From Mycolicibacterium sp. lyk4-40-TYG-92 (GTDB lineage Bacteria; Actinomycetota; Actinomycetes; Mycobacteriales; Mycobacteriaceae), in contig NZ_JARVRX010000014.1 in the NCBI RefSeq assembly GCF_030209435.1, positions 248,001 to 312,000 of the forward strand: a stretch of 64,000 nt of DNA. Reading direction: 5' to 3'. Below the pieces are notes generated by a model, which worked only from the letters and a program-made list of their open reading frames with translations, did not search any database and was not told where the DNA came from. Shown here piece after piece: positions 44,231 through 52,002 of the stretch; the stretch's first letter is position 1, and each line of letters begins with the position of its first letter. Made by a program: the position numbers and the translations under genes.

Positions 44231-44244
44231 GAATAGGGTTCTCG
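44228..44244. promoter_or_regulatory. TGAGAAT operator, site 4 (imperfect)
   Basis: TGAGAATAGGGTTCTCG: the right arm has two changes. It overlaps the TetR stop codon and lies 29 bases before the thioesterase start, over the likely -35 region of a TACACT -10 element that sits six bases before GTG 44274. Confidence 0.6.
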
Positions 44245-44273
44245 CTTTCAAGAATTTGACTTACACTGCGTAG

Positions 44274-45074
44274 GTGCCCGAGCTTTGGACCGATCTTCTC
44301 GACTGCCTGAATCTCGTTCCGCAGTCGTCTGACGACGCAGGCCAATTCGAAGGGCGTAACCAGACTCTGGAGTACCACCGGATTTTCGGTGGGCAGCTCC
44401 TCGGTCAGTTCGTTCGCGCGGCCTGCCTGTCCACGCCCGACAAGGCGCTCAAATCCATCCACGCGGTGTTCCCCCGCGAAGGCCGCGCAGACGAACCCAT
44501 CACCTACCAGGTGACGCGCCACCACGAAGGCCGCTCGTTCGCGACGCTGTCGATCGTCGCGACGCAGAGCAAGGGCGCGGTCGCGACCGCTTCGATCTCG
44601 ATGCACGCCCCCGAAGACGGCCACGACCAACAGTTCGTCGACGACGTTCCCACCGTCCTGGGACCCGAGTACGACGCGCAGATCGATCTGATCCCCTGGG
44701 AGACCCGCTCCGCCGACAACCTCGACACGACCGTCGTGGGACCGGCCGAATACTCGTTGTGGATGCGCACCCCCGCCGTCGATGTGGAACTCGCACCGGC
44801 GCTGGCTGCGTACGCCACCGACCTGACGTTGATCGGTACCGCGATCCGTCCCTTGGACGGATTGAGCCAACGTGGCAACGGCACCGCTTTCACGTCGGCG
44901 GTGACCTCACACACCCTGTGGTTCCATCGCCCGTTCCGCACCGACGACTGGCTGCTGCTGCGCCAGCACAGCCCGCTGGCAGCACAAGGTCGCTGCTTCG
45001 GCCGTGGCGACATCCTGACCGTCGAGGGCGCACTGGTCGCCTCCTACGCGCAGGAAGCCCTCCTCCGGCTCTAG
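44274..45074 (+). CDS. TesB-like acyl-CoA thioesterase
   Basis: A 266-aa double-hotdog thioesterase II. It has RIFGGQLLGQFVRAA near the N-terminus, IHAVFPREGRADEP, and the second hotdog with LWFHRPFRTDDWLLL and ILTVEGALVASYAQEAL, as in TesB. GTG 44274 lies so close to a TACACT -10-like element that the mRNA may be leaderless. It would release CoA from stalled or over-abundant acyl-CoAs. Confidence 0.88.
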   Translation: MPELWTDLLDCLNLVPQSSDDAGQFEGRNQTLEYHRIFGGQLLGQFVRAACLSTPDKALKSIHAVFPREGRADEPITYQVTRHHEGRSFATLSIVATQSKGAVATASISMHAPEDGHDQQFVDDVPTVLGPEYDAQIDLIPWETRSADNLDTTVVGPAEYSLWMRTPAVDVELAPALAAYATDLTLIGTAIRPLDGLSQRGNGTAFTSAVTSHTLWFHRPFRTDDWLLLRQHSPLAAQGRCFGRGDILTVEGALVASYAQEALLRL

Positions 45075-45129
45075 TGCCGGTCCCAGTCCACCGTAAACAT
45101 CCACTGCTAGTGAGGAATTGAGGCATCAC

Positions 45130-45975
45130 ATGACCGGAAGAGTCGAAGGCAAGGTCGCGTTCATCACCGGGGCGGCCCGCGGCCAGGGCCGGGCCCACGC
45201 GGTAATGCAAGCCACCGAGGGCGCCGACATCATCGCTGTCGACATCTGCGGGCCCATCAGGCCGGGTGAAGAGTCCGCCATCCCGCCGTCGTCGCCCGAG
45301 GACCTGGCCCAGACCGCCGATCTGGTCAAGAGCCTCGGCCGCCGGATCTTCACCGCGCAGGTCGATGTGCGCGATTTCGACGCGCTGAAGTCCGCGGTGG
45401 ATGCGGGAGTCGAGGAACTCGGACGCCTCGACACCATCATCGCCAATGCCGGCATCGGCAACGGTGGCAACCTGTTGCACGAGACCAGCATGTTGGACTG
45501 GGATGAGATGATCGACACCAATCTCTCCGGCGTCTGGAAGACCGTGAAAGCGGCTGTGCCACATATCATCGCCGGTGGACGTGGCGGATCCATCGTGCTC
45601 ACGAGTTCGGTCGGCGGGCTGAAGGCCTACCCGATGTGCGGCAATTACGTCGCCGCCAAACACGGCGTCGTCGGCCTCATGCGGGGCTTCGCGGTCGAGT
45701 TGGGGTCCCACAACATCCGCGTCAACTCGGTCCACCCCACCCACGTCGCGACCGACATGCTGCACAACGAGGGCACGTTCAAGATGTTCCGGCCCGATCT
45801 GGAGAACCCGGGCGCCGACGACATGGCTCCCATCTGTCAGATGTTCCACACGTTGCCGATTCCGTGGGTCTACGCCGAGGACATCGCCAACGCGGCGCTC
45901 TTCCTGACGTCGGACGATGCGCGCTACATCACGGGTGTCACACTGCCGGTCGATGCCGGTAGCTGCCTGAAGTAG
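45130..45975 (+). CDS. Mycofactocin-coupled-type SDR oxidoreductase
   Basis: A 281-aa SDR with GAARGQGR in the cofactor loop and a ~35-residue insertion after the second strand (DICGPIRPGEESAIPPSS and onward). That combination is characteristic of mycofactocin-dependent SDRs that hold NAD tightly. NAG is in NAGIGNGG, the active site is NYVAAK, and the end TGVTLPVDAG. GAGGAATTGAGG precedes ATG 45130. It should oxidise an alcohol with mycofactocin as electron acceptor; the mycofactocin genes are not in this window. Confidence 0.82.
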   Translation: MTGRVEGKVAFITGAARGQGRAHAVMQATEGADIIAVDICGPIRPGEESAIPPSSPEDLAQTADLVKSLGRRIFTAQVDVRDFDALKSAVDAGVEELGRLDTIIANAGIGNGGNLLHETSMLDWDEMIDTNLSGVWKTVKAAVPHIIAGGRGGSIVLTSSVGGLKAYPMCGNYVAAKHGVVGLMRGFAVELGSHNIRVNSVHPTHVATDMLHNEGTFKMFRPDLENPGADDMAPICQMFHTLPIPWVYAEDIANAALFLTSDDARYITGVTLPVDAGSCLK

Positions 45976-45979
45976 CCCG

Positions 45980-46001
45980 GCCGTCACCGCCGGCCGACGG
46001 C
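45980..46001. terminator. Hairpin between convergent genes
   Basis: GCCGTC-N10-GACGGC between the SDR stop and the SnoaL-like stop, with GC-rich inner bases. A modest bidirectional terminator candidate. Confidence 0.45.
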
Positions 46002-46492
46002 TAGCGGTGGCGGGACCACCGGCTGGCGGCATCGCGGAGGCGCGGCGAGATCCGCACCGAGAAAACAGGATTGAAGACATCTTCCCGTAGCCGCGTCAGT
46101 GCGGACGTCTTGATGCGCCAGTGACCGTCGGCCTTCTCGTACGTTTCGTGGTAGTGACCGTAGCCCTGCAGGTTCACTCCGGGAGCGAGCCGCACCACGT
46201 CGTTCAGCGCCCAGATACCCGTCGCGGTCGACGGCGACGTCAACTCGATCTCCGGGGCGTGGACCTGGTGCACGGTCGGTTGCGAGGGCCGGCCCAGTGT
46301 CCGCTGCAGGAAGTCCACGAATTCGTCTGCCCCGCTGATGATCTTGCCACCCGCCTGACTGGTGTCGCTGACGAAATCGTCGGTGAACAGCTCCCGCCAG
46401 GCCACCCAGTCCTTGGTGTCCAGCAGCCGGCAGTACCGGGCCTTCAGCTGCTTGATGGCCTCGATATCGGCCCATGCCACCGGGTCGGTCAT
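46001..46492 (-). CDS. SnoaL-like (NTF2-fold) protein
   Basis: A 163-aa protein with the N-terminal helix AIKQLKARYCRLLDTKDW, then LFTDDFVSDTSQ, and the late strand YHETYEKADGHWRIKTS, typical of SnoaL-4/ring-hydroxylating-beta-like folds. ATG 46492 lies four bases after the stop of the subunit-IV-like gene; a start at 46507 is possible. It ends the membrane-protein operon and may be an isomerase/dehydratase or a beta-type accessory subunit. Confidence 0.78.
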   Translation of the reverse strand: MTDPVAWADIEAIKQLKARYCRLLDTKDWVAWRELFTDDFVSDTSQAGGKIISGADEFVDFLQRTLGRPSQPTVHQVHAPEIELTSPSTATGIWALNDVVRLAPGVNLQGYGHYHETYEKADGHWRIKTSALTRLREDVFNPVFSVRISPRLRDAASRWSRHR

Positions 46493-46496
46493 GCGA

Positions 46497-46769
46497 TCAC
46501 CAGACATAGATCACCACGATCGCACCGAACAGCGCGGCGAGCCAGCCATCAGTCGCCAACCTGAGCCACAGAGGCGCGGTCCGCACCTCCATGAACTCCT
46601 GGATGATCAGGCGGGACTTGACGAGCGCCAACGTCAGCACCGCGGCGGTGATCGCGGTACTCGCGGTCACCGGCTCAGCATGATGGGCGGGCGCCAGGAA
46701 CCACGACACGATCGTGATGGCCGACAGCCCCGCCCAGACAGCGGTGGTACGTGCGGCAGCAGCAGTCAT
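46497..46769 (-). CDS. Cytochrome c oxidase subunit IV-like membrane protein
   Basis: A 90-aa protein with three hydrophobic helices. The pattern ALVKSRLIIQEFMEVRTAP between the second and third helices is typical of prokaryotic COX subunit IV (CyoD/NorF-like) proteins. GAGGTGAC precedes the ATG. It starts one base after the subunit III-like gene. No subunit I or II is present nearby, so it is not part of a complete local oxidase. Confidence 0.82.
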   Translation of the reverse strand: MTAAAARTTAVWAGLSAITIVSWFLAPAHHAEPVTASTAITAAVLTLALVKSRLIIQEFMEVRTAPLWLRLATDGWLAALFGAIVVIYVW

Positions 46770-46770
46770 G

Positions 46771-47349
46771 TCACCTCATCACGTAGAGCAGGGCGAAGAT
46801 GACGACCCAGAGCAGATCAACCATATGCCAGTAGGTCGCTCCGGTCTCCACTGGGCCAACCCGTTTTCCATGGCGCAGTTCGGTGTAGGCAACGGCGAGG
46901 AACACCAGGCCGATGGCGACGTGGAACAGGTGCACGCCGGTGAGCATGTAGTAGTACATGAAGAAGTTGTTGCTCGGAAAGGTATGTCCCTGAGCAATTT
47001 TCGCCGACCACTCGTAGGCCTTGACGAGGATGAAGACGACGCCACATGCTCCGCCGCCCACCGTCAGTTTCCGCGCCCGGCCGAATTCGCCGCCACGGGT
47101 CAGCTGCACGGCGCGGGCCACGAACCACGAACTGGCCAGCAGCACCAGCGTGTTGACGACACCGATGTTCAGGCTCAGGTGCCGCTGCGACTCGATGAAC
47201 AGGTCCCGCTCCTGGTGGCGCGAGACCATGAAGATGACGAAGTAGGCGCCGAAGATCACGAAGTCGCCCAGGACGAAGACCCAGAGGTCCTTGTTGGCGG
47301 GCAGACGCCTCGTCGATGTCGGAGCCGAGGTGGCCGAAGTGGCAGTCAT
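46771..47349 (-). CDS. Cytochrome c oxidase subunit III / NorE-like membrane protein
   Basis: A 192-aa five-helix heme-copper-oxidase subunit III relative. It has LWVFVLGDFVIFGAYF, the SQRHLSLNIGVVNTLVLL helix, and the C-terminal GVHLFHVAIGLVFL and YWHMVDLLWVVIF. The length is that of NorE-type proteins. ATG 47349 is preferred; the longer frame starts inside the neighbour. It pairs with the subunit IV-like gene. In denitrifiers NorE accompanies NorQ and NorD, whose relatives are encoded at 23511-26017. Confidence 0.85.
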   Translation of the reverse strand: MTATSATSAPTSTRRLPANKDLWVFVLGDFVIFGAYFVIFMVSRHQERDLFIESQRHLSLNIGVVNTLVLLASSWFVARAVQLTRGGEFGRARKLTVGGGACGVVFILVKAYEWSAKIAQGHTFPSNNFFMYYYMLTGVHLFHVAIGLVFLAVAYTELRHGKRVGPVETGATYWHMVDLLWVVIFALLYVMR

Positions 47350-47351
47350 GG

Positions 47352-48092
47352 TCAGTCCTGCACCTGCTCGCTGGGCGACTGGTTCTTGATGGCCGTGTAC
47401 AGCAGGCGGATCATGCAGAACTCCCACACCACGAAAACCACCGTGCCGAGGTAGAAGCTGATGGATCCGTTCCACGCCAGTGGTCCGGACCGGAAGACGA
47501 AAACCGGGCCGGCGAGCAGTTCCGTGACGATCATCCAGATGGACATGTAGGCAAGCCATTTCGGCAGGACGTCATTGCGGTCGAGGAAGATCGCCAGCGC
47601 CAGCACCATGTTCTGCGTGCAGAAGCACCCGAGGGAGCCGACGAACGACAGCAGGCACCAGTCGTAGAGCATCACCATGATCTGCGGATCACGATCGGGC
47701 CGCAGCGCCGCCGCCACGAATGCAAAGGCGGGAATCAGGCAGCCCGGCAGACCGCCGACCACCAGTGAACCGATGTACGCATAGGCGAAGACGGGGCTGA
47801 CCGACATCCGCTTGATCTGTTGTGCGATCAGCCCGTTGGCAACGCTGGCAAAACCGATGAAGAACATCAGCAGCGCGAAACCGATCCGGATGGACAGCGA
47901 ATGGTCGACGAAGAACTGGACGATCTGGGCTTGCGTGATGTCGGGCCGCGGCGGTGGCATCACCCGCGTCAGCACCACGAAGATGAGCCCGAAGATGTTG
48001 TAGAAGACCGGAATCGTCCACCAGGCGATCCACTGATCGATCTTCGGCTTCTGCGGCCACGCCGGGGCCGTCCATACCGGGGCTACGGTCAT
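47352..48092 (-). CDS. Multi-helix membrane protein (copy 1)
   Basis: A 246-aa integral membrane protein with about six hydrophobic helices and the loop motif SGPLAWNGSISFY. It shares with the next gene the order WxxP, PPPRPDITQAQIVQFF, MKR/IKRMS, RPDRDPQ and GPLAWNG. No catalytic motif is visible. ATG 48092 overlaps the previous stop (ATGA). A subunit of the same membrane assembly as the subunit III/IV-like proteins is the best guess. Confidence 0.72.
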   Translation of the reverse strand: MTVAPVWTAPAWPQKPKIDQWIAWWTIPVFYNIFGLIFVVLTRVMPPPRPDITQAQIVQFFVDHSLSIRIGFALLMFFIGFASVANGLIAQQIKRMSVSPVFAYAYIGSLVVGGLPGCLIPAFAFVAAALRPDRDPQIMVMLYDWCLLSFVGSLGCFCTQNMVLALAIFLDRNDVLPKWLAYMSIWMIVTELLAGPVFVFRSGPLAWNGSISFYLGTVVFVVWEFCMIRLLYTAIKNQSPSEQVQD

Positions 48093-48781
48093 GTCGACCT
48101 TGCCTGTGCACCGATCGCCGAGCGCACCACCGCGAACATGACGACGAGATACAAACAGAAGGCGCCGAGGCGCAGCCAGAACGACACGACGCCGTTCCAG
48201 GCCAGTGGCCCGTCCGTGACGATCACCGCACACACTGCGGGCGTCATCGCCGCGGCGATGAGCACGTTGAATCCGGCCACCCAACGCGGGAAGATCGGCA
48301 CTGGCCGGCGGTCGAGGTAAACCCCCAGTGCCAGGCAGAGATTCATCACGACGACCGCCCCCACCGGTGCGGTGAACACCAGCCAGGCCATATCGTTGAG
48401 CAGCAGGATCAGCTGGGGGTCGCGCCCGGGCCGGTAGGCCGCGATGAGCCAGAAGATGTCGGCGATGGCGAACAGCGTCGCTCCCGTGGCGGCGGCACCG
48501 AGGTAGCTGTAGGCCAATACGTGACTCGGCAACGACATTCGCTTCATCTGCACCACGATGGTCATGAAGAACGGGATCAGCATGATGGCGCACAGGTTGA
48601 ACGTGACCATCGAGAACCTGATCGCCATGGTGTGCTGCGTGTAGAACTCGGCCACCTGGACGGCGGTCAGGCTCGGTGGCATCGGCGGCAGAAACCCGGG
48701 GAAGGCGACGAACGCCACCGCCATCACGGCGCCGAAAACTGGCACCAGCCAAAGGCTTATCCATTGGGGTCGTAAGTCCAC
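48089..48781 (-). CDS. Multi-helix membrane protein (copy 2)
   Basis: A 230-aa paralogue of the preceding protein, with AYRPGRDPQLILLL, MKRMSLPSHVLAYSYLG and DGPLAWNGVVSFW. GTG 48781 is preceded by GGAGGGAG and is preferred over an ATG seven codons upstream. It is first in the operon and divergent from a TetR gene, with a 46-base inverted repeat between them. Confidence 0.72.
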   Translation of the reverse strand: MDLRPQWISLWLVPVFGAVMAVAFVAFPGFLPPMPPSLTAVQVAEFYTQHTMAIRFSMVTFNLCAIMLIPFFMTIVVQMKRMSLPSHVLAYSYLGAAATGATLFAIADIFWLIAAYRPGRDPQLILLLNDMAWLVFTAPVGAVVVMNLCLALGVYLDRRPVPIFPRWVAGFNVLIAAAMTPAVCAVIVTDGPLAWNGVVSFWLRLGAFCLYLVVMFAVVRSAIGAQARST

Positions 48782-48805
48782 CCGGGGACTCCCTCCATCC
48801 ACCGC

Positions 48806-48851
48806 TCGGTTGCCGATCGGCTACTCCGGACGGTAGCCGATCGGCAACCGA
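48806..48851. promoter_or_regulatory. 46-base TetR operator with 19-bp arms
   Basis: Arms TCGGTTGCCGATCGGCTAC and GTAGCCGATCGGCAACCGA (19 bp, perfect) flank an 8-base spacer. Each arm holds its own GCCGATCGGC palindrome. It lies between the membrane operon and the TetR at 48881, so probably binds that TetR as two dimers. Confidence 0.82.
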
Positions 48852-48880
48852 ATGGTCAATGCTCCGCTACGCTTCGGCAT

Positions 48881-49441
48881 GTGGGGAGATTCAGCGACAT
48901 CACGCGCAGCGCCGCACAGACGCGCGTACTCGATGCCGCACTCACCCTGATCGCCGAGCACGGCGTCAGCGGCACGTCGCTGCAGATGATCGCCGACACC
49001 ATGGGCGTCACCAAGGCCGCCGTCTACAAGCAGTTCAAGACCAAGGAAGAGATCGTCGTCGCCATCACCGAGCGCGAACTCGGCAAGCTCGAGGATGCCC
49101 TCGACGCCGCCGAGGCAACGGGCCAGGCGGCGCAGGCCCGGGAAGTGTTGCTCGACAGGGTGATCGACCTGGCCATCGACCGCCGCGGCGCGGTGAACGT
49201 ACTGCAGTTCGACCCTGTCATCATCCGGCTCCAGGCCGAACACGAGCCGTTTCAGCGGTTCGTCGAGCGGCTGTACGGCGCACTGCTGGGCACCGATGAC
49301 GGCGTCGCCGCGAGGCTGCACGCGGCGATGTTGTCGAGCGCCATCAGCGTGGCAGTGATGCACCCGTTGGTCGCAGACATCGACGACGACACCCTGCGCG
49401 TGCAACTCAAAGGGATGACGCGGCGGATGCTCGGTCTCTAG
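48881..49441 (+). CDS. TetR-family transcriptional regulator
   Basis: A 186-aa TetR protein with SLQMIADTMGVTKAAVYKQF as DNA-binding region. It starts with GTG 48881, 30 bases after the long inverted repeat. It is divergent from the subunit III/IV-like membrane operon, which it probably represses. The stop overlaps that of meaB by four bases. Confidence 0.9.
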   Translation: MGRFSDITRSAAQTRVLDAALTLIAEHGVSGTSLQMIADTMGVTKAAVYKQFKTKEEIVVAITERELGKLEDALDAAEATGQAAQAREVLLDRVIDLAIDRRGAVNVLQFDPVIIRLQAEHEPFQRFVERLYGALLGTDDGVAARLHAAMLSSAISVAVMHPLVADIDDDTLRVQLKGMTRRMLGL

Positions 49442-50307
49442 CCGCGCCCTCCGAAAAGTCGCTCGGCGGCCGAGTACGGGTCGTCTCCTCCGCCCGCGAC
49501 CGCTTCTGCGAGCCGATCGAGGTCGGGATGACCCCGCAGGCGGGTGAGCGCCAGCGACAAGATCTGCGCGCGGGCGCGGGCGGTGCGGCGCTCCGGGCTG
49601 TCGGCGCGATGATGCGCGTCGATCGCCTCGATCAGCTCGGGCAAGCCGTCTCCTTGTGCCGCAACGAATTTGAGGATCGGCACCGCAGTCTCCGCGTGCA
49701 GGTCTCGGACCGTCTGGTCGGCGCCGTCACGGTCCGCTTTGTTCACGACGACGATGTCCGCGACTTCGAGCAGCCCGGCCTTGGCGGCCTGGACGGCATC
49801 ACCGGCACCGGGATTGAGGATCACGATGGTCGGGTCGGCGATGGCGGCAACCTCGACCTCGGACTGCCCCACACCGACGGTTTCGAGCACGATCAGGTCA
49901 TAGGCCAGCGCGGCGAGCACCCGAATGGCGGCCGGCACCGCGGCGGCCAGTCCGCCGAGATGGCCCCGGGTGGCGACCGACCGGATCAGCACGTCCGGGT
50001 CGTTGATGTGCGCGGCCATCCGGATCCGGTCACCCAACAACGCACCCCCGCTGTACGGCGACGACGGGTCGACAGCCAACACAGCCACCCGCAGCCCGCG
50101 CTCGCGGTAGGCCCCGACCAGCACACCGACCGTCGTCGACTTTCCCGCGCCGGGCGGCCCGGTGACCCCCAGGATCCGCGGCGGCGCCGCGCTGCCGAGG
50201 GCGTCGAGAACCTCAGTCCGGCGCGGACTCTCGACCAGGCTCAGCAGCCGGCCGGCTGCGCGGAGGGAACCGCCGCGGGCCGCCGCGATGAGCTCATCGA
50301 TCGTCAT
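49438..50307 (-). CDS. meaB: MeaB-type G3E GTPase (B12 mutase chaperone)
   Basis: A 289-aa P-loop GTPase. It has GPPGAGKS (residues 50-57), VLAVDPSSPYSGGALLGDR, ETVGVGQSE, the DPTIVILNPGAGD segment and NKAD base recognition. MeaB/ArgK proteins load and protect adenosylcobalamin in acyl-CoA mutases. The mutase and its B12 subunit lie at 57668-59672 in the same TGAGAAT-controlled set. ATG 50307 is used; an operator lies 32 bases upstream. Confidence 0.9.
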   Translation of the reverse strand: MTIDELIAAARGGSLRAAGRLLSLVESPRRTEVLDALGSAAPPRILGVTGPPGAGKSTTVGVLVGAYRERGLRVAVLAVDPSSPYSGGALLGDRIRMAAHINDPDVLIRSVATRGHLGGLAAAVPAAIRVLAALAYDLIVLETVGVGQSEVEVAAIADPTIVILNPGAGDAVQAAKAGLLEVADIVVVNKADRDGADQTVRDLHAETAVPILKFVAAQGDGLPELIEAIDAHHRADSPERRTARARAQILSLALTRLRGHPDLDRLAEAVAGGGDDPYSAAERLFGGRG

Positions 50308-50339
50308 TGTCCGCACTCTATCGGACCCACCCCCTTGAT

Positions 50340-50356
50340 TGAGAATGTTATTCTCC
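50340..50356. promoter_or_regulatory. TGAGAAT-N3-ATTCTCC operator, site 5
   Basis: Core GAGAAT-GTT-ATTCTC is perfect, with only the outermost right base different. It is shared by divergent meaB (-) and the SDR at 50394 (+). Confidence 0.75.
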
Positions 50357-50393
50357 ACAATAGAGAGCATTCTTTGCACGAAGGGTAGGCGGT

Positions 50394-51158
50394 ATGGAGA
50401 TCAGTGGAAGCTCGGCCATCGTCGTCGGAGGCACCGGCGGGCTCGGTGAAGCAACAGTGCGACGCCTCGTCACTGCGGGCGCGAAGGTCGTCGTCGCCGA
50501 CGTGGCCGACGACAAGGGCAAGGCACTGCAAGATGAGCTCGGCATCCGTTACGTCCACACCGACGCCACGTCCGAGGAATCGGTGCAGGCCGCCATCGCG
50601 GAGGCCGAATCCCTTGGTCCGCTGCGGATTTCAGTGGACACCCACGGCGGTCCGGCCGCCGGTGGACGGCTGATCGGCAAGGACGGTTCGCCGCTCGGAC
50701 TGGAAGGCTTCGAGAAGACCATCAAGTTCTACCTGACCGCGGTGTTCAACGTGATGCGCCTGGCGGCAGCCGCCATCGCCAAGACCGACCCGCTCGAGGA
50801 AGGCGCGCGCGGCGTCATCATCAACACCGCCTCGATCGCCGGCATGGAAGGCCAGATCGGCCAACTCCCCTACTCTGCCGCCAAGGGCGGCGTGCTCGGC
50901 ATGACGCTGGTCGCCGCCCGTGACCTGTCGCCGCTCGGCATCCGCGTCGTCAGTATCGCGCCGGGCACCATCAACACTCCCGCCTACGGCCAGTCGGCCG
51001 ACCAGCTCGAGAAGTACTGGGCCCCGCAGATTCCGTTCCCCAAGCGCATGGGCCGCTCGACGGAGTACGCGCAACTGGCGCAGAGCATCATCGAGAACGA
51101 TTACCTCAACGGAGAAGTCATCCGGCTCGACGGCGCGCTGCGGTTCCCGCCGCGCTAG
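50394..51158 (+). CDS. HSD10-like SDR oxidoreductase with altered NNAG
   Basis: A 254-aa SDR similar to type-10 hydroxyacyl-CoA dehydrogenases. The cofactor loop is VGGTGGLG, the active site PYSAAK, and the C-terminal EVIRLDGALRFPPR is typical. The structural NNAG/NCAG motif reads THGG, and Ser/Thr of the fold are otherwise kept. It probably oxidises a 3-hydroxyacyl-CoA. Its promoter shares the operator with meaB. Confidence 0.85.
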   Translation: MEISGSSAIVVGGTGGLGEATVRRLVTAGAKVVVADVADDKGKALQDELGIRYVHTDATSEESVQAAIAEAESLGPLRISVDTHGGPAAGGRLIGKDGSPLGLEGFEKTIKFYLTAVFNVMRLAAAAIAKTDPLEEGARGVIINTASIAGMEGQIGQLPYSAAKGGVLGMTLVAARDLSPLGIRVVSIAPGTINTPAYGQSADQLEKYWAPQIPFPKRMGRSTEYAQLAQSIIENDYLNGEVIRLDGALRFPPR

Positions 51159-51167
51159 CCGAACCGT

Positions 51168-51202
51168 CTGTGGGGCTCCCGCCGGCGCCGTGAGCCCCAC
51201 AG
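51168..51202. terminator. Bidirectional hairpin terminator
   Basis: Perfect 11-bp stem CTGTGGGGCTC / GAGCCCCACAG with a 13-base GC-rich loop between convergent SDR and hydratase genes. No T-run. Confidence 0.72.
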
Positions 51203-51204
51203 CG

Positions 51205-51969
51205 CTAGCCCTTGGCGATCAGTCCGTCGACGATCTTGTTGAAGTCGGCCGTGCCGAAGGACACGTACTCGGCCAGGTTCGCGTAGTCCAGTGACGCCAT
51301 GACCGAACGCTCCAGCTGGATGTTCATCAGGCGCTTGGTGGCCTCGACGGCCTGCTTGGGCAACTCGGCGAGTTGCTTGGCGCAGGCAATGGCCTCGGCC
51401 AGCGGGTCTGCGACGACGTGGTTCGCCAGGCCGAGTTCGAGAGCGCGAGCCGCCTTGATGCGCACACCCGTCAGGGCAAACTCTTTGGCCTGCAACAGAC
51501 TTATCTGCGATCCCCACACCAGCGGGCCGCCGTCGGCCGCGACCAGGCCGATCTGCACGTGCGGATCGGCGAAGAACGCGTTCTCGGCCATGTACACGAT
51601 GTCCGACAGCGCGGCGAGGCTGCACCCGAGGCCCACTGCGGGACCGTTGACCGCAGCGATGACCGGAATACGGCAACGGACCATGCCGACGACGAGGTCG
51701 CGGCCGTGCTTGATGGTCTTCTGACGCAGGGCTTCGTCGTTGCGCAGCTCGTTGAGGTAGTTGAAATCACCGCCCGCGGAGAATGCCCGGCCCGCACCGG
51801 TGATCACCGCGGCGCGCGCGTCGGCGTCCTCGTTGAGCGCCTCCCAGATGCTCGCCAGTCCGACATGCAGCGGGTCGTTGACCGCGTTGAGCTCGTCCGG
51901 TCGGTTCAGCGTGATGATCCGCAGCGGACCGTCCGCACGGACGTCGATTTCGGTTGGCATGCCGTACAA
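51205..51969 (-). CDS. Enoyl-CoA hydratase/isomerase
   Basis: A 254-aa crotonase with GRAFSAGGDFNYL and AVNGPAVGLGCSLAALSD as oxyanion segments. TTG 51969 has GGAAGG seven bases upstream; ATG 51960 is the alternative start. It ends the operon with a FadE pair and an acyl-CoA ligase, giving ligase, dehydrogenase and hydratase in order. Confidence 0.9.
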   Translation of the reverse strand: MYGMPTEIDVRADGPLRIITLNRPDELNAVNDPLHVGLASIWEALNEDADARAAVITGAGRAFSAGGDFNYLNELRNDEALRQKTIKHGRDLVVGMVRCRIPVIAAVNGPAVGLGCSLAALSDIVYMAENAFFADPHVQIGLVAADGGPLVWGSQISLLQAKEFALTGVRIKAARALELGLANHVVADPLAEAIACAKQLAELPKQAVEATKRLMNIQLERSVMASLDYANLAEYVSFGTADFNKIVDGLIAKG

Positions 51970-52002
51970 GTCAGTTCCTTCCGTTCTTCGCGCAAGCGCT
52001 CA

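Noticed and set aside
46497-47349. A complete cytochrome c oxidase
   Set aside because: No subunit I or II gene and no heme-copper His motifs in the window.
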